Below the pieces are notes generated by a model, which was not told the origin of the DNA, made no database searches, and worked only from the letters and a program-made list of their open reading frames with translations. Shown here one piece after another: positions 58,113 to 64,000 of a stretch of 64,000 nucleotides of DNA (within the stretch, counting starts at the first letter, position 1; each line of letters opens with the position of its first letter). The translations under genes and the position numbers were made by a program. Location of the stretch: assembly GCF_036327775.1 (NCBI RefSeq), contig NZ_CP109598.1:3658001-3722000 (forward strand), read 5' to 3'. Origin of the DNA: Streptomyces sp. NBC_01498. GTDB lineage: Bacteria; Actinomycetota; Actinomycetes; Streptomycetales; Streptomycetaceae.

Positions 58113-59294
58113 TTGAAGAAGAGCAGCACGACGGTCCAGGAACCCCCGGGTGCCGTCGTCCACCGGACCACCCCGCCCCCGGTGTGGCAGCCCCGCACGG
58201 ACCCCGCCCCGTTGCTTCCCGACCGCGAGCCGTACCGCGTACTGGGTACGGAAGCGGCCGGGGACGTCGACCCCGAGCTGCTGCGCCGGCTGTACGCGGA
58301 ACTGGTCCGCGGCCGTCGCTTCAACGCGCAGGCCACCGCCCTCACCAAGCAGGGCCGGCTGGCCGTCTACCCGTCGAGCACCGGCCAGGAAGCCTGCGAG
58401 GTCGCCGCCGCCCTGGTGCTCCAGGAGCGGGACTGGCTCTTCCCCAGCTACCGCGACACCCTCGCCGTCGTGGCGCGCGGTCTGGACCCCGTCCAGGCCC
58501 TCACGCTGCTGCGCGGCGACTGGCACACCGGCTACGACCCCCGCGAGCACCGCATCGCGCCGCTCTCGACCCCGCTGGCCACCCAGCTCCCGCACGCCGT
58601 GGGGCTGGCGCACGCCGCGCGCCTCAAGGGCGACGACGTGGTCGCGCTCGCCATGGTCGGCGACGGCGGCACCAGCGAGGGCGACTTCCACGAGGCGCTG
58701 AACTTCGCCGCCGTGTGGCAGGCGCCCGTGGTCTTCCTCGTACAGAACAACGGCTTCGCCATCTCCGTCCCGCTCGCCAAGCAGACCGCCGCCCCGTCGC
58801 TGGCCCACAAGGCCGTCGGTTACGGCATGCCGGGCAGGCTGGTCGACGGGAACGACGCGCCCGCGATGCACGCGGTGCTCTCCGAGGCCGTGCGACGGGC
58901 CCGGAGCGGCGGGGGCCCGACCCTCGTCGAGGCCGTGACCTACCGCCTGGACGCCCACACGAACGCGGACGACGCGACGCGCTACCGGGGTGACGGCGAG
59001 GTCGAGGCGTGGCGCGCCCACGACCCGGTCCGGCTGCTGGAGCACGAGCTGACGGAGCGCGGCATGCTCGACCGGGACGGGATCAGCAAGGCGGCGGACG
59101 ACGCCGACGCGATGGCCGCGCGGCTGCGCGACCGGATGAACGCCGACCCGGAGCTCGACCCCATGGACCTCTTCGCCCATGTGTACGCGGAGCAGACCTC
59201 GCAACTGCGGGAGCAGGCAGCCCTGTTGCGGGCCGAACTGGACGCGTCGGCCGAGCCGGCCGACGACGCGCCGGGACAGGGCGGGACCCGATGA
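58113..59294 (+). CDS. bkdA: Branched-chain 2-oxoacid dehydrogenase E1 alpha
   Basis: The 393-residue thiamine diphosphate-dependent decarboxylase subunit. Seen: YPSSTGQEACEVAAAL, FPSYRDTLAVVARG, MVGDGGTSEGDFHEALNFAA (ThDP motif GDG) followed by VWQAPVVFLVQNNGFAISVP. It acts on valine-, leucine- and isoleucine-derived oxoacids and so feeds branched fatty acid starters. The TTG at 58113 has AAGGAGG at 8 nt; the nearby GTG at 58104 overlaps that site. It overlaps bkdB by 4 bp. Confidence 0.95.
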   Translation: MKKSSTTVQEPPGAVVHRTTPPPVWQPRTDPAPLLPDREPYRVLGTEAAGDVDPELLRRLYAELVRGRRFNAQATALTKQGRLAVYPSSTGQEACEVAAALVLQERDWLFPSYRDTLAVVARGLDPVQALTLLRGDWHTGYDPREHRIAPLSTPLATQLPHAVGLAHAARLKGDDVVALAMVGDGGTSEGDFHEALNFAAVWQAPVVFLVQNNGFAISVPLAKQTAAPSLAHKAVGYGMPGRLVDGNDAPAMHAVLSEAVRRARSGGGPTLVEAVTYRLDAHTNADDATRYRGDGEVEAWRAHDPVRLLEHELTERGMLDRDGISKAADDADAMAARLRDRMNADPELDPMDLFAHVYAEQTSQLREQAALLRAELDASAEPADDAPGQGGTR

Positions 59295-60322
59295 CCACCG
59301 TGGCCCCCAGGGCGGCCGGGTCCGCCAAGGCGGCGAAGCCCGCGACCATGGCGCAGGCGTTGCGGCAAGCGATGCGTGACGCGATGGCCGAGGACCCGAC
59401 CGTGCACATCCTCGGTGAGGACGTCGGCACGCTCGGCGGAGTCTTCCGGGTGACCGACGGACTCGCCGCCGAGTTCGGCGACGACCGCTGCACCGACACA
59501 CCGCTGGCCGAGGCGGGCATTCTCGGCGCGGCCGTCGGCATGGCCATGTACGGGCTGCGGCCCGTCGTGGAGATGCAGTTCGACGCCTTCGCCTACCCGG
59601 CGTTCGAGCAGCTGGCCAGCCATGTCGCCAAGACGCGCAACCGCACGCGCGGCGCGCTGCCGCTGCCGATCACCATCCGCATTCCTTACGGAGGCGGGAT
59701 CGGCGGGGTCGAGCACCACAGCGACTCCTCCGAGGCGTACTACATGGCGACGCCGGGCCTCCATGTGGTCACCCCCGCGACCGTCGAGGACGCGTACGGG
59801 CTGCTGCGGGCGTCCATCGCCTCCGACGACCCGGTGGTCTTCCTGGAGCCCAAGCGGCTGTACTGGTCGAAGTCGCAGTGGTCGCCCGGGGCGCCCGCCA
59901 CGGTGGAGCCGATAGGCCGGGCCGTGGTGCGGCGTCCGGGACGCAGCGCCACGCTCGTCACGTACGGGCCCTCCCTCACGGTCTGTCTGGAGGCGGCCGA
60001 GGCGGCGCGCGCGGAGGGCTGGGACCTGGAAGTGGTGGACCTGCGCTCGCTGGTGCCGTTCGACGACGAGACGGTGGTCGCCTCCGTACGGAGGACCGGC
60101 CGCGCGGTGGTCGTCCACGAGTCCCAGGGCTTCGGCGGGCCGGGCGGGGAGATCGCCGCCCGGATCACCGAGCGGTGCTTCCACCATCTGGAGGCTCCGG
60201 TGCTGCGGGTCGCGGGATTCGACATCCCGTATCCGCCGCCGATGCTGGAGCAGCACCATCTGCCGGGTGTGGACCGGGTGCTCGACGCGGTCGCGCGGCT
60301 TCAGTGGGAGGCGGACAGCTGA
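59291..60322 (+). CDS. bkdB: Branched-chain 2-oxoacid dehydrogenase E1 beta
   Basis: A 343-residue transketolase-like subunit: MAQALRQAMRDAMAEDPTVH, ILGEDVGTLGGVFRVTDGLA, DTPLAEAGILGAAVGMAMYG, FDAFAYPAFEQLASHVAK and VHESQGFGGPGGEIAARI. It completes the E1 active site with BkdA. Its TGA overlaps the bkdC ATG by one base. Confidence 0.95.
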   Translation: MTTVAPRAAGSAKAAKPATMAQALRQAMRDAMAEDPTVHILGEDVGTLGGVFRVTDGLAAEFGDDRCTDTPLAEAGILGAAVGMAMYGLRPVVEMQFDAFAYPAFEQLASHVAKTRNRTRGALPLPITIRIPYGGGIGGVEHHSDSSEAYYMATPGLHVVTPATVEDAYGLLRASIASDDPVVFLEPKRLYWSKSQWSPGAPATVEPIGRAVVRRPGRSATLVTYGPSLTVCLEAAEAARAEGWDLEVVDLRSLVPFDDETVVASVRRTGRAVVVHESQGFGGPGGEIAARITERCFHHLEAPVLRVAGFDIPYPPPMLEQHHLPGVDRVLDAVARLQWEADS

Positions 60323-61731
60323 TGGCCCAGGTGCTCGAATTCAAGCTGCCGGATCTCGGCGAGGGGCTGACCGAGGCCGAGATCGTCCGCTGGCTGGTGG
60401 CGGTCGGCGATGTCGTGGCGATCGACCAGCCCGTCGTGGAGGTCGAGACGGCCAAGGCGATGGTCGAGGTGCCGTGCCCCTACGGGGGTGTGGTCACCGC
60501 GCGGTACGGCGAGGAAGGCACCGAACTGCCGGTCGGCGCACCGCTGTTGACGGTGGCGGTCGGGGCGTCGGAGCCGGCGCGGGCCGGTGCGGGAGCCGAC
60601 GGCGCGGGTTCGGGCGACGGGACGGCCACTGCCGGGGCGGACGAATCCGCCGAGTCGTCGGGGAACGTGCTGGTGGGATACGGCACGGCCGCGCCGGCCG
60701 CGCGCCGTCGCCGGGTCCGGCCGGTGACGGTCACCACTGTGCCCGCCGCCCCGGTCACGCCCGCCGCCCCGGTCGCCGTTGCCCCGGTGGCGGCACCGGA
60801 GCCGGTGGCCGTTCCCGAGCGGTCCGGGCCCGTCCCGGTCATCTCACCCCTGGTGCGGCGGCTGGCCCGGCAGAACGGGCTTGACCTCCGGGCGCTCGCC
60901 GGATCGGGCCCCGAGGGGCTGATCCTGCGCGGTGACGTCGAGCAGGCCATCGAGCGGTTGGAAAGCTCCGTACAGACGTCGTCCTCGCCCGTTCCCACTC
61001 CCGTGCCCGGTGCGTCGTCCGGTGCGTCCAGGTCGGCGGCGGTCGTCGAGCGCGTACCGCTGCGCGGTGTCCGGGGCGCGGTCGCCGACAAGCTCAGCCG
61101 CAGCCGGCGCGAGATCCCGGAGGCGACCTGCTGGGTCGACGCGGACGCGACCGAACTGCTGGCGGCCAGGGCCGCCGCCAACGCCGCCGGCGGGCCGAAG
61201 ATATCCCTCATCGCCCTGCTGGCACGGATCTGCACGGCCGCGCTCGCCCGGTTCCCGGAGCTGAACTCCACGGTGGACACGGAGGCCAGGGAGATCGTCC
61301 GGCTGCGCGACGTCCACCTCGGCTTCGCCGCCCAGACCGAGCGCGGGCTGGTCGTTCCGGTCGTACGGGACGCGCAGGACCGTTCGGCGGAGTCGCTGAG
61401 CGCGGAGTTCGCGCGGCTGACGGAGGCGGGCAGGGCCGGGACGCTCACCCCCGGGGACCTGACCGGCGGCACGTTCACGCTGAACAACTACGGCGTGTTC
61501 GGCGTCGACGGCTCCACGCCGATCATCAACCACCCCGAGGCCGCGATGCTCGGCATCGGCCGTATCGTCGCGAAACCGTGGGTCCACCAGGGCGAGTTGG
61601 CCGTACGCAAGGTCGTCCAGCTCTCCCTCACCTTCGACCACCGGGTGTGCGACGGCGGCACGGCGGGCGGCTTCCTCCGGTACGTGGCGGACTGCGTGGA
61701 ACAACCGGCGGTGCTGCTGCGCACCTTGTAG
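60322..61731 (+). CDS. bkdC: Branched-chain 2-oxoacid dehydrogenase E2 acyltransferase
   Basis: A 469-residue E2 subunit: one lipoyl domain (LPDLGEGLTEAEIVRWLVAV, lipoyl Lys in VEVETAKAMVEVP), an Ala/Pro/Val-rich linker, a peripheral subunit-binding domain (SPLVRRLARQNGLDLRALAG) and the catalytic domain ending FDHRVCDGGTAGGFL with the HxxxDG active site. It transfers the acyl group to CoA. No dihydrolipoyl dehydrogenase (E3) gene is nearby, so E3 must be shared. Confidence 0.95.
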   Translation: MAQVLEFKLPDLGEGLTEAEIVRWLVAVGDVVAIDQPVVEVETAKAMVEVPCPYGGVVTARYGEEGTELPVGAPLLTVAVGASEPARAGAGADGAGSGDGTATAGADESAESSGNVLVGYGTAAPAARRRRVRPVTVTTVPAAPVTPAAPVAVAPVAAPEPVAVPERSGPVPVISPLVRRLARQNGLDLRALAGSGPEGLILRGDVEQAIERLESSVQTSSSPVPTPVPGASSGASRSAAVVERVPLRGVRGAVADKLSRSRREIPEATCWVDADATELLAARAAANAAGGPKISLIALLARICTAALARFPELNSTVDTEAREIVRLRDVHLGFAAQTERGLVVPVVRDAQDRSAESLSAEFARLTEAGRAGTLTPGDLTGGTFTLNNYGVFGVDGSTPIINHPEAAMLGIGRIVAKPWVHQGELAVRKVVQLSLTFDHRVCDGGTAGGFLRYVADCVEQPAVLLRTL

Positions 61732-61937
61732 GAGGGGCGAGGAGTCCTCTGCGGGGGAGAGGTCGGGGACGCGGCCGCGAGGCCCCCGGAACCCCCCTCG
61801 GGTCGGGCCGGAGTCCCGTCTCGGGTCCGGCCGGGGACCCGGCGGCCGGACCGGTGCCACGGCCGGACCCGCGCGGTTCGCCGTCACGGTCGCCCATCGG
61901 GTGCGTCGGACCCGCGATCGCGGACCATACTTCAGCC
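61732..61937 (+). promoter_or_regulatory. bkdC-mobA spacer with leaderless-type promoter
   Basis: CATACT (61926-61931) ends exactly 6 nt before the mobA ATG and no ribosome site exists, so the mRNA is probably leaderless. The remainder shows no feature I can support. Confidence 0.5.
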
Positions 61938-62933
61938 ATGACCGTGACCGTCCATGACGCCATCGTGCTCGCCGGGGGCGCCGCCAAGCGCCTCGGCGGC
62001 GCCGACAAACCCGCCGTCGGCGTCGGCGGGCGGACGCTGCTCGACCGGGTGCTCGGCGCCTGCGGCGGCGCAGCGCGCACGGTCGTCGTGGGCGGGCGGC
62101 GGCCCACGGTCCGGCCCGTGCACTGGGCCCGCGAGGAGCCGCCCGGCGGCGGGCCGGTCCCCGCGCTCGACGCCGGGGTACGCCAGGTCCGGGCGGACAC
62201 CGTCCTCGTACTCTCAGCCGATCTGCCGTTCCTGACGCGCGCGACGACCGACCGGCTCCTGGCGGCCCTCGCGGCGGACGTCGAGCGCGAGGGCGCGCTG
62301 CTCACCGACGCGGACGGCCGCGATCAGCCCCTGGTGGCCGCTTACCGTACGGAGCCGCTGCGCCGGGAGATCGCCCTGCTCGCCACCGAGTACGGCAGTC
62401 TCGCGGGGCTGCCGTTACGACTTCTGACGCAGGAACTTCACCTCACCCCTGTCGCCACGGACACCGACCCGCTCGCATCCTTCGACTGCGACACCTGGGA
62501 GGACGTTTTCACGGCGCGGGCACGTATCAGGGAGCATGGAACCGTGCTGGACGAATGGATCACCGCTGTCAAGGACGAACTCGGCTTCGAACTCGACGTC
62601 GACATCAACGTCCTCCTCGATCTCGCCCGCGACGCCGCGCACGGTGTCGCCCGGCCCGCCGCACCCCTGACGACCTTCCTGGTCGGGTACGCGGCGGGGC
62701 GCGTGGCGGCCGGGGGCGGCGGTCCCGAGGCGGTGGCCGAGGCGACCCGCAAGGCAACGGCGCTGGCCCTGCGCTGGGCCGACGAGGAGGAGAACGGCCA
62801 AACGGAGAACGGCCGTACGGGCAGCGGCGGCAGCGGACCGGGCGCGGGCGGCACCGACCGCAGCGGCAACGGAGCGAATCGCGCCACGGATGACGGTGGC
62901 AGCGGTACCGCCGAGGGGGCCGACGCCGGATGA
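61938..62933 (+). CDS. mobA: Molybdenum cofactor guanylyltransferase-like protein fused to DUF6457
   Basis: A 331-residue protein. Residues 1-195 form a MobA-like nucleotidyltransferase (IVLAGGAAKRLGGADKPAV, then LSADLPFLTRATTDRLL, DGRDQPLVAAYRTEPLR, DCDTWEDV). From about 205 there is a small helical domain (LDEWITAVKDELGFELDVDI followed by NVLLDLARDAAHGVARPAAP) I take as DUF6457. The C-terminus is Gly/Asn/Thr-rich and disordered. MobA attaches GMP to molybdopterin. The stop overlaps the moeA start by 4 bp. Confidence 0.85.
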   Translation: MTVTVHDAIVLAGGAAKRLGGADKPAVGVGGRTLLDRVLGACGGAARTVVVGGRRPTVRPVHWAREEPPGGGPVPALDAGVRQVRADTVLVLSADLPFLTRATTDRLLAALAADVEREGALLTDADGRDQPLVAAYRTEPLRREIALLATEYGSLAGLPLRLLTQELHLTPVATDTDPLASFDCDTWEDVFTARARIREHGTVLDEWITAVKDELGFELDVDINVLLDLARDAAHGVARPAAPLTTFLVGYAAGRVAAGGGGPEAVAEATRKATALALRWADEEENGQTENGRTGSGGSGPGAGGTDRSGNGANRATDDGGSGTAEGADAG

Positions 62934-64000
62934 CGGCCCAGGACCGCGAGGCCGACGGGGTCGAAGATGTCCTCGCCCTGTTCGCCAGGCATCCGGAGGA
63001 GCGGGACGGGCCGGACGACCGGGACCGGCGGGACGGGCGGGACCGACCTGATGACCCGGGTCCGTGGGATCACCGGGACCAGTGGGACCGGTCGGCCGGT
63101 CGGGGCCGACGGGACTCCGAGCCCGGCGCGGGCCGAGGACCCGCAACCCCGTCCCCGGGACCCGCCGCCACGTCCGCCCGGCCCACCGCCGCCGCGCGTC
63201 GGGACCGCGCGGTGTCCTGGGCCGAGGCCCGTACGATCGCCGCCCGCTCCGGCCGCTCGGCCGCGAACGCCCCCGGCCGGCGCACCGGCGACCCCGCCCA
63301 CCCCTCCCGTACCACCAGCGTCCCTCTCGCCCAGGCCCTCGGGCAGGTCCTCGCCGCGCCCCTGGCCGCGCTCACCGATCTGCCGTCGTTCGACACCTCC
63401 GCGATGGACGGCTGGGCGGTGTCCGGCCCCGGCCCCTGGTCGGTACGCCCCCAGGAGGCGGCGGCGCACGCCTCCGACGGCATCCTCGCCGGGCACACCG
63501 CCACCACCCCGCTCCCCGACGGCACCGCCGTACGGATCGCGACCGGCGCCCGTGTCCCGCCCGACGCCACCGCCGTGATCCGCAGCGAGCACGCCCGCAC
63601 GGACCCCACCGGCCATCTCCACGCCGAACGTCAGGTGGTCCAGGGCCAGGACATCCGCCCCCGTGCCCAGGAGTGCCGCTCGGGCGAGCAACTCCTGCCC
63701 GCCGGCGCCGTGGTGACCCCGGCGGTGCTCGGTCTGGCCGCCGCCGCCGGTTACGACGCCCTCCTCGTCGCCCGCCGTCCCACCGTCGACGTGCTGGTAC
63801 TCGGCGACGAACTGCTCGTCCGGGGACTGCCCCGCGACGGCCTCATCCGTGACGCGCTCGGCCCGATGCTCGCGCCCTGGCTGCGCGCGCTCGGCGCCGA
63901 GGTGATCGACACCCGCCGGGTCGCCGACAACGAGCGCGCCCTGTACCAAGCGGTCACCGAATCCGAGGCCGATCTGGTCCTCACCACGGGCGGTACGGCC
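62930..64000 (+). CDS. moeA: Molybdopterin molybdenumtransferase MoeA, 3' end cut by window
   Basis: The frame opens at the ATG overlapping the mobA stop and runs to the window end without a stop (357 codons). After a disordered Asp/Arg-rich start of about 90 residues come SWAEARTIAARS, LAAPLAALTDLPSFDTSAMD followed by GWAV (the MoeA signature SAMDGWAV), IATGARVPPDATAVIR, QDIRPRAQE and GLAAAAGYDALLVARRPTVD. The window ends at LVLTTGGTA, the conserved TTGGTS region. MoeA inserts molybdenum into molybdopterin. Confidence 0.93.
   Translation, partial: MTAQDREADGVEDVLALFARHPEERDGPDDRDRRDGRDRPDDPGPWDHRDQWDRSAGRGRRDSEPGAGRGPATPSPGPAATSARPTAAARRDRAVSWAEARTIAARSGRSAANAPGRRTGDPAHPSRTTSVPLAQALGQVLAAPLAALTDLPSFDTSAMDGWAVSGPGPWSVRPQEAAAHASDGILAGHTATTPLPDGTAVRIATGARVPPDATAVIRSEHARTDPTGHLHAERQVVQGQDIRPRAQECRSGEQLLPAGAVVTPAVLGLAAAAGYDALLVARRPTVDVLVLGDELLVRGLPRDGLIRDALGPMLAPWLRALGAEVIDTRRVADNERALYQAVTESEADLVLTTGGTA

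Overview
The window is a very GC-rich actinobacterial chromosome segment that starts inside dnaA and runs through the replication origin into conserved core genes. The gene order dnaA-oriC-dnaN-gnd-recF-dciA-gyrB-gyrA, the DLW-39 small protein, crgA, a tandem pair of class E sortases and the pknB/pbpA/rodA/pstP/fhaB/fhaA cluster are those of Streptomyces or a close relative. GTG and TTG starts, extreme third-position GC and Pro/Ala/Gly-rich disordered tails agree with this.

Layout. (1) 1-13.2 kb: replication initiation and supercoiling. It holds the 3' part of dnaA, an oriC of about 900 bp with at least 18 imperfect DnaA boxes and a CTA-triplet run, dnaN, gnd, recF, dciA, gyrB, gyrA and a DUF3566 membrane protein. 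(2) 13.2-18.4 kb: tRNA-Ile, a small secreted tendamistat-like protein, DLW-39, a secreted membrane-anchored protein, a tail-anchored Ser/Thr kinase, an XRE regulator and tRNA-Ala. (3) 18.4-24 kb: a minus-strand group of hydrolases (carboxylesterase, metallo-beta-lactamase-fold enzyme, secreted SMP-30-like propeller) behind an MmyB-type XRE regulator, probably accessory. (4) 24-40.2 kb: DUF5324, cyclophilin, rhomboid protease, crgA, DUF881, pabA, two sortases, then the PASTA kinase and cell-wall synthesis/signalling cluster. (5) 40.5-46.3 kb: tRNA-Leu, an SDR, azoR/hxlR divergent pair, DUF2252, a J-domain protein and a rhodanese. (6) 46.4-57.3 kb: phenylacetate catabolism (paaABCDE, paaN, paaH and a TetR regulator), with a DUF5819-HTTM pair and an rRNA/tRNA methyltransferase between. 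(7) 57.4-64 kb: an Lrp regulator, the branched-chain 2-oxoacid dehydrogenase operon bkdABC, and two molybdenum cofactor genes, moeA being cut by the window end.

How the parts connect. An 18-bp palindromic site of the ACCG-N2-CG-N2-CGGT type lies before paaA and, in inverted orientation, between paaN and paaH. A close variant lies before bkdA. The TetR gene next to paaH is the obvious candidate regulator, so the Paa genes and perhaps the bkd operon may form one regulon. The oriC boxes all deviate from TTRTCCACA, while six perfect boxes sit outside oriC in intergenic DNA, three of them packed beside crgA. Several genes begin exactly 6 nt after a -10-like hexamer with no ribosome binding site, which suggests leaderless transcripts. 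I found no CRISPR array, insertion sequence or prophage. All functional calls come from reading motifs and recalled family knowledge; no database search was possible.
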